Shown piece by piece: positions 54,350 through 63,135 of a stretch of DNA of 64,000 nt. Origin of the DNA: an uncultured SAR202 cluster bacterium (GTDB taxonomy: Bacteria > Chloroflexota > Dehalococcoidia > Lucifugimonadales > Lucifugimonadaceae). Numbering within the stretch: position 1 is the first letter of the stretch; each line of letters begins with the position of its first letter. Location: contig CACNIC010000002.1 in NCBI GenBank assembly GCA_902620405.1, positions 1 through 64,000 on the forward strand, written 5' to 3'. Made by a program: the position numbers and the translations under genes. Below the pieces are notes generated by a model. It saw only the letters and a program-made list of their open reading frames with translations, had not been told where the DNA came from and searched no databases.

Positions 54350-54793
54350 ATGGCTTTAGTAATTCGAATAATAAATAAACCTGATGATTTAATTAAAATA
54401 TTTAAATTGCGTATTGAGGTTTTTACTTTCGAGCAAAACTGTCCAATTGAAGAAGAATTTGATTACAAAGACAATCTTAATTCAGATTGTGTCCAATTTA
54501 TTGTTGAAAAAGATGATGAGTGCATTGGCACTGCAAGAATATCTTATTACCCAAAAAATAAAATTAAAATTGAAAGGGTATGTGTAAAAAAAGATAAAAG
54601 AAAATTAAAAGTCGGATCTGCATTAATGAATGCTATTCATGATAAATTAATTAATGATGAAATAAAAATTGTAGAAATATCGGCTCAAATATCAGCAATA
54701 AATTTTTATAAAAAATTAGGCTATATCGAAGAAGGTAATCATTATATCGAGGCAGGAATAGAGCATATAAAAATGAAAAAAAAGTTGAATTAA
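54350..54793 (+). CDS. GNAT family N-acetyltransferase (ElaA-like)
   Basis: This 147-residue protein has a GNAT fold. FKLRIEVFTFEQNCPIEEEFDYKDN is the ElaA/YjcF-type start (usually R-x-x-VFV-x-EQ). CIGTARISYYP is the middle strand, ERVCVKKDKRKLKVGSALM holds the acetyl-CoA loop in a modified R-x-x-x-x-G-x-[GS] form, and FYKKLGYIEEG comes near the end. The acceptor is unknown. Confidence 0.87.
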   Translation: MALVIRIINKPDDLIKIFKLRIEVFTFEQNCPIEEEFDYKDNLNSDCVQFIVEKDDECIGTARISYYPKNKIKIERVCVKKDKRKLKVGSALMNAIHDKLINDEIKIVEISAQISAINFYKKLGYIEEGNHYIEAGIEHIKMKKKLN

Positions 54794-54900
54794 CTTAATT
54801 TTCTTTTGAGAGAAACATATATTCCTGTTAAAACACCAACAGGAAATATTAGAAATATTAGAACAGGAAATATGAAGATTTTTCTAAGTAATAATCTCAT
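54790..54900 (-). CDS. Possible 36-residue single-helix membrane peptide
   Basis: In the gap between the GNAT and ung genes the minus strand holds a short open frame from the ATG at 54900 to a TAA at 54790. It encodes a basic start (MRLLLRK), one hydrophobic helix (FIFPVLIFLIFPVGVLTGIY) and a basic end (KRKL). It fits small membrane proteins but has no visible Shine-Dalgarno, and its stop overlaps the GNAT stop. Only conservation could decide whether it is real. Confidence 0.35.
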   Translation of the reverse strand: MRLLLRKIFIFPVLIFLIFPVGVLTGIYVSLKRKLS

Positions 54901-54916
54901 TACATTATTATATCAA

Positions 54917-55594
54917 TTATGACCAATTAATTGGATGTTTATTATTTTTAACAAGGTAATCATTTGTTCTTGAAAAAGGCTTGCTCCCGATAAATCCCCT
55001 GTACGCAGAAAGAGGTGAGGGGTGCGCAGATTCAATAATTAAATTTTTATTTTGATTTATCAAATATTTTTTTGACCTTGCGTGAGAGCCCCATAGAATA
55101 AAAACTAAATCTTTTTTATTTAGGTTTAAAACTTCTATAATTTTATCCGTTAGAGTTTCCCAACCTATTTCTTTATGAGAAAGTGGGCTTCCTTTTTCAA
55201 CAGTTAGTAAGGAGTTCAAAAGTAAAACTCCTTGTTTTGCCCATCTTGTTAAATTTCCATTTCCTTTTTCTACTTTAATTGATAAGTCAGATTCTATTTC
55301 TTTAAAAATATTCAAAAGTGATGGTGGGGGTTTTACTCCATCTTTTACTGAAAATGATAATCCATGAGCTTGCCCTGGTCCGTGATAGGGGTCTTGGCCT
55401 AAAATTATAACCTTTGTTTTTTTAAAATCAGTCAAATTTATAGCATTAAAAATTTCATTGTTTTTTGGATAAATTATTTTTCCAGATTCTTTAAAATTTA
55501 AAATACTTTTTTTAATATTTTTCATATATTCTTTATCGAATTCAGGTTCAATAAATTTAAGCCAACTTCCATGAATTTTTATATTCTTATTCAT
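54917..55594 (-). CDS. ung: Uracil-DNA glycosylase
   Basis: Ung removes uracil from DNA in base-excision repair. The 225-residue family-1 enzyme has the water-activating loop GQDPYHGPGQAHGLSFSV with catalytic Asp, PPSLLNIFKEIESD, WAKQGVLLLNSLLTVE, and the DNA-intercalation loop HPSPLSAYRGFIGSKPFS. It overlaps the upstream pseudouridine-synthase gene by 8 bases and is the last conserved gene of the reverse block from rph to ung. Confidence 0.97.
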   Translation of the reverse strand: MNKNIKIHGSWLKFIEPEFDKEYMKNIKKSILNFKESGKIIYPKNNEIFNAINLTDFKKTKVIILGQDPYHGPGQAHGLSFSVKDGVKPPPSLLNIFKEIESDLSIKVEKGNGNLTRWAKQGVLLLNSLLTVEKGSPLSHKEIGWETLTDKIIEVLNLNKKDLVFILWGSHARSKKYLINQNKNLIIESAHPSPLSAYRGFIGSKPFSRTNDYLVKNNKHPINWS

Positions 55595-56300
55595 TTATAC
55601 TCAATATATATTTTAAAATATTTTTACTTATTTTTTCTTCTCGTAATTGTGAATTTTTTAATGATAATAAATTGTATTCTCCGTGTGAGACCCTCTTTAA
55701 TTTAAGTACATTCCAATTAAAATATTTTGATATATTTCTAATCTCCCTGTTTTTACCTTCTGACAGCGTTATTTCTAGTGTAAATCTTTGACTTTTAATT
55801 TTAATTAATTTGGATTTTAATACTCTATATTTTATACCTCTAAATTTTATTCCAGAAACCATTTCATGTGAGTATGAATTTTTATAATTTCCACTTAAAT
55901 CAACCAAATAAGTCCTTTTAATATTATTTTTTGGAAGTTCGTAATATCTAGCAATCTCTCCATTATTTGTTAATAACAACAATCCTTCGCTCTTATAATC
56001 CAATCTACCGATTGTAATTAGATTTTTATAATCTTGGTCAAGCACATCATAGATTGTTTTTCTTCCTTCGGGGTCTCTTGAAGTGCATAAGCAATTTTTT
56101 GGTTTGTAAAAAGAAAATATTTTTGGGCTTGGAAGAGATATTTTTGTATTTTCTACAATGACTTCATCACCTTGCATTATTTTTCTTGAAAAATCTCTGC
56201 AAACTTCATTGTTCACAATAACGAATCCATTTTCAATTAGTGTGTCAGATTTTCTCCTGGAAGCATACCCAGAAGATGCGATGAACTTAGACAGTCTCAT
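55587..56300 (-). CDS. RsuA/RluB-family pseudouridine synthase
   Basis: This 237-residue protein has an N-terminal S4 RNA-binding domain (MRLSKFIASSGYASRRKSD) and the RsuA/RluB/E/F catalytic domain, with the nucleophilic aspartate in GRLDYKSEGLLLLTNNGE. ITLSEGKNREIRN is the conserved later motif. It modifies 23S or 16S rRNA; RluB is the most likely by context, but the target cannot be told apart by eye. It overlaps tmk upstream by 14 bases. Confidence 0.92.
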   Translation of the reverse strand: MRLSKFIASSGYASRRKSDTLIENGFVIVNNEVCRDFSRKIMQGDEVIVENTKISLPSPKIFSFYKPKNCLCTSRDPEGRKTIYDVLDQDYKNLITIGRLDYKSEGLLLLTNNGEIARYYELPKNNIKRTYLVDLSGNYKNSYSHEMVSGIKFRGIKYRVLKSKLIKIKSQRFTLEITLSEGKNREIRNISKYFNWNVLKLKRVSHGEYNLLSLKNSQLREEKISKNILKYILSINE

Positions 56301-56916
56301 TGATCTTTTCTAATGACAGTTTAAGTATTAAATAAGAAATTTCATTAATATCTTTCGATGCATCAATTTTTATAATACGATCATTATTATTTTTTAAAAT
56401 TTCTAAAAAACCATCCTTAACCTTTTTGTGAAAAATCGAATCCTTTTTTTCAAATTTATCTATCTGTTCATCGTTATTTCTTGAAAATGTTCTTTTCATA
56501 GAACTTTCTAAATTTAAGTCTAATAAAAAAGTTAGATCTGGTTTTAAACTTGATGTAGAAATATTATTTAAAGTCTCTATTAATTTAATATCCAGCCCTC
56601 CTCCATATCCCTGATAAGCAACAGAAGAATCTGAAAACCTATCTGTAATTACTACTTTACCCATTTCTAAATTTGGAATAATTACTTTTTTTACTAATTC
56701 AAACCTTGACGCTTGAAACAAAAGAAGCTCAGTTAAAGTTTCAATTTCAGTATTATCTTTTAAAATCTCTCTAATCTTTTCTGAAAAAGATGTGCTTCCA
56801 GGTTCTCTTACTAAAATTGAATCTATTTTTAAATCATCTAAATTTTTTTTAAGAATTGAAGCTTGAGTTGATTTACCTGTACCGTCAAAACCTTCAATTG
56901 AAATAAAAAAAGACAT
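56287..56916 (-). CDS. tmk: Thymidylate kinase
   Basis: Tmk phosphorylates dTMP to dTDP. The 209-residue P-loop kinase has FISIEGFDGTGKST at the N-terminus, the REPG motif in LVREPGSTSF, and DRFSDSSVAYQGYGGG, the DR-Y-type acceptor motif. The LID region RTFSRNNDEQ follows. It is one base after the AAA/R3H gene and overlaps the pseudouridine synthase gene. Confidence 0.95.
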   Translation of the reverse strand: MSFFISIEGFDGTGKSTQASILKKNLDDLKIDSILVREPGSTSFSEKIREILKDNTEIETLTELLLFQASRFELVKKVIIPNLEMGKVVITDRFSDSSVAYQGYGGGLDIKLIETLNNISTSSLKPDLTFLLDLNLESSMKRTFSRNNDEQIDKFEKKDSIFHKKVKDGFLEILKNNNDRIIKIDASKDINEISYLILKLSLEKINETV

Positions 56917-56917
56917 A

Positions 56918-58474
56918 TTACCAAACTTTTTCTACTACTACTCTTCTGTCTTGCCCTTCACCAATACTTACTGAGTTTATCCCTTCTTTTGCAGCAGCTT
57001 TATGTTGTAGCCTTCTTATAAAAGAATTTTGTGCATTTAATTCTATTCTATTTTCACCACTATAAAGTTTTTGTATAGCGAATTTTAATTCATCTAAAGC
57101 AAATGTTACTTCAGTGTTATTAGAAAAAGCCGAGTAATTTATATTAGGGCTTACGGCATAATCATCTTTCACTTTACCTGAAAATTTTTCAAGAAACCTT
57201 TTGACCTGCTCTTTAGAATTTCTTTTTAATACATGAACTGGTATTCCTAAATTCAAAGCATTAGATAATGATTTAGGTTTTCTTGAATAATGAGATTTGG
57301 TAGTTACAAATATATTTGCTTTTGATTCATCAGATGTCAATTTAACATCAGCATTAATCTCTTTTATAAGTGTTTCTAATGGAGATTTTGATATTCCAAA
57401 AGGATACAATATTGTTGTTGGTCTTGCGCTTTGATGTACATCTTTTATTATCTCAGGAAGTGTAATTTTAACTTCCCCGTTCTCTACCCATCTTTTTTCG
57501 CCTGAAACTTTTCTACCACGTAAAATATCATCAATTCTTCTAGCTACATTTTTATGCACCGATACAGTATTTCTATCAACAATCTCAACAACAATGGAGA
57601 ATGTGGGCTCATGTTTTCTTTCAAGTATTGTTTTCTGTGTTTTTCTTTTTTTGGCTTCAATGTCACCTAGAGTTACTGTTTGTGTTCCCCCTACTAAGTC
57701 AGACAATGTAGGGTTCGTTAATACATTTTCCAAATTATTTGCATGAGCCGTAGCTATAAGCTGAACCCCTCTTTCTGCAATTGTTCTTGCAGCTAATGAT
57801 TCATGCTCTGTACTCATTTCGTCGATTATAATTACTTCCGGCATATGATTCTCTACTGCTTCAATCATAATTTGGTGTTGCATTGAAGTTGTAGGCACTT
57901 GCATTCTCCTAGAATTACCTATTGCATTATGCGGAATATCTCCATCACCCGCAATCTCATTTGATGTATCAACTATTACCACCCTTTTGTTTGCACTTAC
58001 TGATAATACTCTAGCAACTTCTCTAAGCATTGTAGTTTTTCCAACACCAGGTTTGCCCAAAAGAAGAACACTTTCGCCGCTTAAAACTAAATCTTCAATA
58101 TTTTTAATGGTACCTTCGATTGCTCTTCCGGCCCTGCATGTTATTCCAACTGGTGTGCCTTTTCTGTTCCTAATAACTGAAATTCTATGCAACGTCCTTT
58201 CAATTCCAGCTCTGTTATCGTCACCAAATTCACTAATTTTTGAAATTAAATACTGTATATCAATGTGAGTTATTTCATTTCCGTGAATTAATTCCGTTGA
58301 TTCAGAAAAACGGACTTCTGGTAATCTTCCTAAATCAAGGATAACCTCAACTAAATCATATTTTTTTGATGATAAATTAAGATAGTTCTGTACTCTTTCT
58401 GGGAGCACATCAATTAAAATATCAAGTTCTTTATGGGGAAGATGATTTATTGTTTCATAAGATTCTCTATTCAT
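56918..58474 (-). CDS. AAA ATPase with C-terminal R3H domain (Ycf45/SpoIIIAA-like)
   Basis: This 518-residue protein combines a RecA/AAA-type ATPase core related to SpoIIIAA and plastid Ycf45 with a C-terminal R3H nucleic-acid-binding domain. Walker A is LLLGKPGVGKTTMLREVARV and Walker B VIIIDEMSTE; an R-R-M-Q-V-P and a GTQTVTLGD loop are also conserved. The end IRRLQHKAAAKEGINSVS fits R3H. Function in bacteria is poorly defined; ATP-dependent RNA or DNA binding is implied. Its position just before tmk in this reverse block is shared by several Chloroflexota and Cyanobacteria, to my recollection. Confidence 0.88.
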   Translation of the reverse strand: MNRESYETINHLPHKELDILIDVLPERVQNYLNLSSKKYDLVEVILDLGRLPEVRFSESTELIHGNEITHIDIQYLISKISEFGDDNRAGIERTLHRISVIRNRKGTPVGITCRAGRAIEGTIKNIEDLVLSGESVLLLGKPGVGKTTMLREVARVLSVSANKRVVIVDTSNEIAGDGDIPHNAIGNSRRMQVPTTSMQHQIMIEAVENHMPEVIIIDEMSTEHESLAARTIAERGVQLIATAHANNLENVLTNPTLSDLVGGTQTVTLGDIEAKKRKTQKTILERKHEPTFSIVVEIVDRNTVSVHKNVARRIDDILRGRKVSGEKRWVENGEVKITLPEIIKDVHQSARPTTILYPFGISKSPLETLIKEINADVKLTSDESKANIFVTTKSHYSRKPKSLSNALNLGIPVHVLKRNSKEQVKRFLEKFSGKVKDDYAVSPNINYSAFSNNTEVTFALDELKFAIQKLYSGENRIELNAQNSFIRRLQHKAAAKEGINSVSIGEGQDRRVVVEKVW

Positions 58475-58510
58475 TATTTTTAATTATATTAGTTTTTTTA
58501 TTTTTTAAAA

Positions 58511-59077
58511 TTATTTATTTGAAGTCATGTCAACAAACATTTTATGTATTCTTAAATCATCTGTTAATTCAGGATGAAAACTTGTACCAAAAATATTATT
58601 TGATTTAACAGCAACAGGAGTTCCGTCATTCGTTGATGAAAGTATTTCAATATCTTTTTTGGTGTCTACAATTTTAGGTGCTCTTATAAATATTGCTTCA
58701 TAATCATCATCTTCAAAATTAATTTTTTCAACAAAACTGTCAATTTGCCTTCCATAAAAATTTCTAGATGTTGTTATATTAATTAGTTTTAGTGGCTTAG
58801 GATCATTTTCAATTACTTTGTTTGAAATTAATATTAGGCCTGCACATGTTCCCCAAACTGGAAATCCCTCTAAGGCTTTCTTTGTTAAAACTTTGTCTAT
58901 TTTAGTGCTTACTAATAATTTTGATATAGTAGTGCTTTCTCCGCCAGGTATAACTAGAGAATCGCATTTATTTAGTTCTTCAATTGATTTAACCAATTGT
59001 GTGTCTACTTCAAGCTTATTAAAGCAGGTCTGGTGCTCATGAAAATCACCTTGTAAGGCTAGAATACCGATTTTCAA
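58511..59077 (-). CDS. pdxT: Pyridoxal 5'-phosphate synthase glutaminase subunit PdxT
   Basis: PdxT supplies ammonia from glutamine to PdxS. The 188-residue class I glutaminase has GGESTTISKLL, the nucleophilic cysteine in VWGTCAGLILIS, and the His-Glu pair in SFHPELTDD. The start is the TTG at 59077, seven bases after the pdxS stop, giving the family's MKIGILALQGDF N-terminus; no ATG lies near. It forms the second half of the pdxST vitamin B6 operon. Confidence 0.96.
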   Translation of the reverse strand: MKIGILALQGDFHEHQTCFNKLEVDTQLVKSIEELNKCDSLVIPGGESTTISKLLVSTKIDKVLTKKALEGFPVWGTCAGLILISNKVIENDPKPLKLINITTSRNFYGRQIDSFVEKINFEDDDYEAIFIRAPKIVDTKKDIEILSSTNDGTPVAVKSNNIFGTSFHPELTDDLRIHKMFVDMTSNK

Positions 59078-59083
59078 ATTTAA

Positions 59084-60037
59084 TTAAACTCCTCTATTTT
59101 CAAGCCTATCTTCTTTAGGTAATGAAGAAATATTTATTCCAACCATGGCTTCACCTAAATCTTCAGAAACTTTTGCCAAAATATCAGGATTTTCGTAATG
59201 AGTTGTTGCTTGTACAATTGCTTTTGCCCTTTTTTCTGCGTCGCCAGATTTAAAAATACCAGAACCAACAAATACTCCATCTACGCCAATTTGCATCATT
59301 AATGCAGCATCAGCAGGAGTTGCGATACCACCTGCAGCAAAATTTACAACTGGTAATCTACCTAATTTTTTTATTTCTAGTAACAATTCATATGGCGCAC
59401 CAAGATTTTTGGCTTCTGTCATAAGCTCTTCTTTATCTAACATTAAAACTTTTTTAAGTTGCGTATTTACTGTTCTTGCATGATATACAGCCTGAACAAC
59501 ATCGCCAGTTCCAGCTTCACCCTTTGTTCTTATCATAGCTGAACCTTCTCCAATCCTTCTCAGCGCTTCACCTAAATCAGTTGCTCCGCATACAAATGGC
59601 ATATTGAAATCCCATTTATTGATATGAAAATTGTTATCGGCTGGAGTCAATACTTCAGATTCATCAGCATAATCGACTCCTAAATGTTGTAAAATTTGTG
59701 CTTCAGCAAGATGCCCTATCCTGCACTTAGCCATAACAGGGATTGACACAGAAGATATAATATCTTTAATCATTTTTGGATCAGACATTCTTGCAACACC
59801 ACCATCTTTTCTTATATCTGCTGGTACTCTTTCTAATGCCATAACAGCTACTGCGCCTGATTGCTCAGCAATTTTAGCTTCATCTGCGTTAATGACATCC
59901 ATAATCACTCCACCTTTAAGCATTTGAGCAAGACCACCTTTGAGTCTCCAGCTACCAGTTTCAATGTTTATATCATCATTTTTGACTTTTGAGCCACCTA
60001 AATTTTTAAGTTCAATTTTTTCTTTAGAAGTTGCCAT
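59084..60037 (-). CDS. pdxS: Pyridoxal 5'-phosphate synthase subunit PdxS
   Basis: PdxS condenses ribose 5-phosphate, glyceraldehyde 3-phosphate and ammonia into PLP. The 317-residue TIM-barrel protein has the family blocks [48 protein letters not shown] with the Schiff-base lysines, [12 protein letters not shown], and [16 protein letters not shown]. The N-terminal extension of about 20 residues is a little longer than usual. It lies 57 bases downstream of gap, with the glutaminase gene directly after it. Confidence 0.97.
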   Translation of the reverse strand: MATSKEKIELKNLGGSKVKNDDINIETGSWRLKGGLAQMLKGGVIMDVINADEAKIAEQSGAVAVMALERVPADIRKDGGVARMSDPKMIKDIISSVSIPVMAKCRIGHLAEAQILQHLGVDYADESEVLTPADNNFHINKWDFNMPFVCGATDLGEALRRIGEGSAMIRTKGEAGTGDVVQAVYHARTVNTQLKKVLMLDKEELMTEAKNLGAPYELLLEIKKLGRLPVVNFAAGGIATPADAALMMQIGVDGVFVGSGIFKSGDAEKRAKAIVQATTHYENPDILAKVSEDLGEAMVGINISSLPKEDRLENRGV

Positions 60038-60094
60038 AATTTATATTAATGTAGTTAGTAATATTTGAATTTAATTACTATTCTACAACAAAAT

Positions 60095-61102
60095 TTAAAG
60101 TTTAGATGAAATTAGCTTAACTAAATCAAATGTTCTATTTGCATAACCCCATTCATTATCATACCAACCAACTACTTTGAATAGTCCGTTTGCAGTTTGA
60201 ATTGTTGATAATGAATCAATTATCACGCTGTTTGAATTTCCTTTAAAATCTTGTGAAACAAGTGGATCAGTGCAATATTGCATAACGCTTCTTAAGTATG
60301 TATCAGATGCCTTTTTTAATTCATTATTTAATCCATTTACATCAGTATCTTTTTCTAACGATAATGTAAGATCTGTAACAGAAACCGATGCTGTAGGAAC
60401 CCTGTAAGCCATACCATCAATCTTACCTTTCATTTCAGGGATAACATTGACAACTGCCTTGGCCGCCCCTGTTGTTGTTGGTATGATATTTTCTGATGCA
60501 GTTCTTGCTCTCCTTAAATCAGAATGTGGTTGGTCAAGAACACTTTGATCATTAGTGAAAGAATGAATCGTTGACATTAATGCATTCTTAATACCAAATT
60601 GATCGTTGATAACTTTAACCATAGGCGCTACGCAATTTGTAGTACAAGATGCATTGGAAATTATGTTATGATTTTTTTCATCGTAGCTATTGTCGTTAAC
60701 ACCCAACACAATTGTTATATCTTCATCAGTTGCAGGGGCAGAAATTATTACTTTTTTCACTGTGCCATTTAAATGTTTAGATGCTTCGCTTTTCTTTGTA
60801 AAAATTCCTGTGCTTTCAACAACTATATCAATGTCATAGTCTGACCAATTGATTTTGGAAGGATCTTTTTCAGAAATTTTATTTATTTTTTCGCCATTAA
60901 TTATTATTTGATTTTCTTTGGATTCAACTTTTCCGCTAAATTGACCATAACTCGTGTCATATTTAAATAGATGCGAAGAAGTATTAGTATCAGAAAGGTC
61001 ATTTATTGCAGCTATTTTGATATTTTCGTTTCCTATTAATAATTTGGTAAGTTGTCTTCCTATTCGGCCAAAACCATTTATTCCAATTTTTGATATTTTC
61101 AT
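60095..61102 (-). CDS. gap: Type I glyceraldehyde-3-phosphate dehydrogenase
   Basis: GAPDH oxidises G3P to 1,3-bisphosphoglycerate with NAD. The 335-residue protein has the N-terminal INGFGRIGRQL dinucleotide motif, the catalytic cysteine in ASCTTNCVAPM, TVDGPSH-equivalent segments near IHSFTNDQSVLDQPH, and GWYDNEWGYANR near the C-terminus. It overlaps eno by four bases. Eno and gap together with PdxS, which uses G3P, make this a central-carbon/vitamin B6 operon. Confidence 0.97.
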   Translation of the reverse strand: MKISKIGINGFGRIGRQLTKLLIGNENIKIAAINDLSDTNTSSHLFKYDTSYGQFSGKVESKENQIIINGEKINKISEKDPSKINWSDYDIDIVVESTGIFTKKSEASKHLNGTVKKVIISAPATDEDITIVLGVNDNSYDEKNHNIISNASCTTNCVAPMVKVINDQFGIKNALMSTIHSFTNDQSVLDQPHSDLRRARTASENIIPTTTGAAKAVVNVIPEMKGKIDGMAYRVPTASVSVTDLTLSLEKDTDVNGLNNELKKASDTYLRSVMQYCTDPLVSQDFKGNSNSVIIDSLSTIQTANGLFKVVGWYDNEWGYANRTFDLVKLISSKL

Positions 61103-62409
61103 TTATAGGTCCCTACAGTATTGTTTTTGGGTGAATATTTATACTTGTTTTTGATAATGTCATGAATTATTAATAACCTGTTATATTTATTTACTCTTTC
61201 ACCTCTTGCAGGTGCTCCGGTTTTAATTTGAGTTGAACTAGTTCCAACAGCAAGATCGGCTATAAATGTATCTTCAGTTTCGCCAGATCTATGACTAATG
61301 ATTGTTTCAAAATTATTATTTTGGGCTAGTTTAATATTTTCAATTGTTTCACTTACTGTGCCAACTTGATTTAATTTTATAAGTATTGAATTGCCTGCAT
61401 TTTCATCAATTCCTCGTCTTAAAAATTTTTTTTGAGTAACGTAAAGGTCATCGCCAACTAATTGAATATTTTTTCCAATACTTTTAGTTAAATTTTGCCA
61501 ACCACTCCAATCATCTTCTGATAAACCATCCTCAATACTATATATAGGATATTTTTGTACTAAATTTTCATACAAGAATGCTAATTCACTTGAAGATATT
61601 TTTTTGCTTTCAGACTTCAGGTCATACATATCTACAGAATTGTCATAAAATTCACTTGCAGCTACATCTAAAGCGAATTTAATGTCGCTTCCTAATTTAA
61701 ATTCAGTTTGAGATACTGCTTTAGTTAGTAATTCTAAGGGCTCCTCATTTGTTAATCCTGGTGGAGCAAACCCGCCTTCATCACCAAGGGTTGTAGGGTA
61801 ATTTTTTCTTTCAAGTAGTTTTTTTAATTTATTGTAAATCTGAAAGCCTGCGGAAATAGATTCCTCAAAATTTTCTATTCCAACTGGAACAATCATATAT
61901 TCTTGAAAGTCAGTAGAATTAAAGGCGTGAGAACCACCATTGAGAACATTGAACATAGGATTTGGAAGTTTATAATTATTCAATTCTGAGTCATATAATT
62001 TTCTAATTAATTCGAATAGCTCAATATTATTAGATGCAGCTGAAGCTCTTGTGCAAGCCATTGAGATCGATAAAATTGAATTTGCTCCAAGCCTACTTTT
62101 GTATTCAGTGCCATCAATATCAAGCATCTTTGAATCAATTTCATCCAAGTTATTCACATTCATCCCTATTAAATTTGGTCCTATTTCATCAGTAACATTT
62201 TTTACAGCAGATAAAACGCTTTTACCATTGAAATATTTTGGGTCGTTATCCCTTAACTCTAAAGCCTCTTTTGAGCCTGTACTAGCTCCTGAGGGAACAT
62301 AACTAAATCCAGTGTTTCCACTAGAAGTTTTAACAAGCGTATAAATCGTTGGGTTTCCTCTTGAATCAAGCACTTGCCTAGAGTAAATATTTAAAATTTT
62401 ATCAATCAT
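61099..62409 (-). CDS. eno: Enolase
   Basis: Enolase converts 2-phosphoglycerate to phosphoenolpyruvate. The 436-residue protein has the N-terminal SRQVLDSRGNPT, the VPSGASTGSKEALELRD loop, TLGDEGGFAPPG, YSIEDGLSEDDW, LVGDDLYVT, IKLNQVGTVSET and the active-site ISHRSGETEDTFIADLAVG. All key residues look intact. It overlaps rph by 8 bases upstream and gap by 4 downstream. Confidence 0.98.
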   Translation of the reverse strand: MIDKILNIYSRQVLDSRGNPTIYTLVKTSSGNTGFSYVPSGASTGSKEALELRDNDPKYFNGKSVLSAVKNVTDEIGPNLIGMNVNNLDEIDSKMLDIDGTEYKSRLGANSILSISMACTRASAASNNIELFELIRKLYDSELNNYKLPNPMFNVLNGGSHAFNSTDFQEYMIVPVGIENFEESISAGFQIYNKLKKLLERKNYPTTLGDEGGFAPPGLTNEEPLELLTKAVSQTEFKLGSDIKFALDVAASEFYDNSVDMYDLKSESKKISSSELAFLYENLVQKYPIYSIEDGLSEDDWSGWQNLTKSIGKNIQLVGDDLYVTQKKFLRRGIDENAGNSILIKLNQVGTVSETIENIKLAQNNNFETIISHRSGETEDTFIADLAVGTSSTQIKTGAPARGERVNKYNRLLIIHDIIKNKYKYSPKNNTVGTYK

Positions 62410-63082
62410 AATTATTTAAAATTTTTTGTTGTTCATCAAAAATTTTCTCTATACATTTTTTTCCTAAATCAATCATTTGATTAAGTTCACTTGTTGAAAA
62501 TGTGCCTTTTTCTCCTGTGCCTTGAATTTCTATTATTTCATATGACGAATTCATTACCAAGTTAAGATCAACATCTGCATTTGAATCCATCTCATAATCA
62601 AGATCATCTACAATTTGTCCATTTACTTTTCCGACGCTAATAGCAGCAATAGGTGTAATTTTTTTATCAATTATTAAATCAGGTAATCTCTTTTTTAGAG
62701 CCATAGCTAAAGCAAGAAAGCCACCATTTATTGATGCTGTTCTTGTGCCACCATCTGCATTAATAACATCGCAGTCAACATAAATTGAATTTCCAGGAAT
62801 ATTTGATAAATCAATTGCCCCTCTCAAAGATCTTCCTATAAGTCTTTGAATTTCTTGAGACCTAGGACTTTTTTTACCTCTACTTATTTCTCTTTGAACT
62901 CTAGAAGATGTACTTGCGGGAAGCATAGAATATTCAGCTGTGATCCAACCGCCTTTGGTTAACCATTCAGGCACTTTACTCTCAAAAGTTGCTGTACAAA
63001 TTACTTCGGTTTTTCCACTTTGATAAAGAATAGAACCTTCTGCATTAGCTATTATATTTGGGGTAATTTTTATTGGTCTCAT
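62402..63082 (-). CDS. rph: Ribonuclease PH
   Basis: RNase PH is a phosphate-dependent 3'-5' exoribonuclease that trims tRNA ends and rRNA. The 226-residue protein has LYQSGKTEVICTATFE, GWITAEYSMLPAST, the phosphate-binding RSQEIQRLIGRSLR, and VDCDVINADGGTRTASINGG. It lies at the head of the reverse block with eno and gap. The 53 bases between it and the next divergent gene should hold promoters for both, though none is clear by eye. Confidence 0.97.
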   Translation of the reverse strand: MRPIKITPNIIANAEGSILYQSGKTEVICTATFESKVPEWLTKGGWITAEYSMLPASTSSRVQREISRGKKSPRSQEIQRLIGRSLRGAIDLSNIPGNSIYVDCDVINADGGTRTASINGGFLALAMALKKRLPDLIIDKKITPIAAISVGKVNGQIVDDLDYEMDSNADVDLNLVMNSSYEIIEIQGTGEKGTFSTSELNQMIDLGKKCIEKIFDEQQKILNNYD

Positions 63083-63135
63083 ACAAATGAATATTAATAA
63101 GTGTTACATTACATATGATAACTTTTTAATATCAA

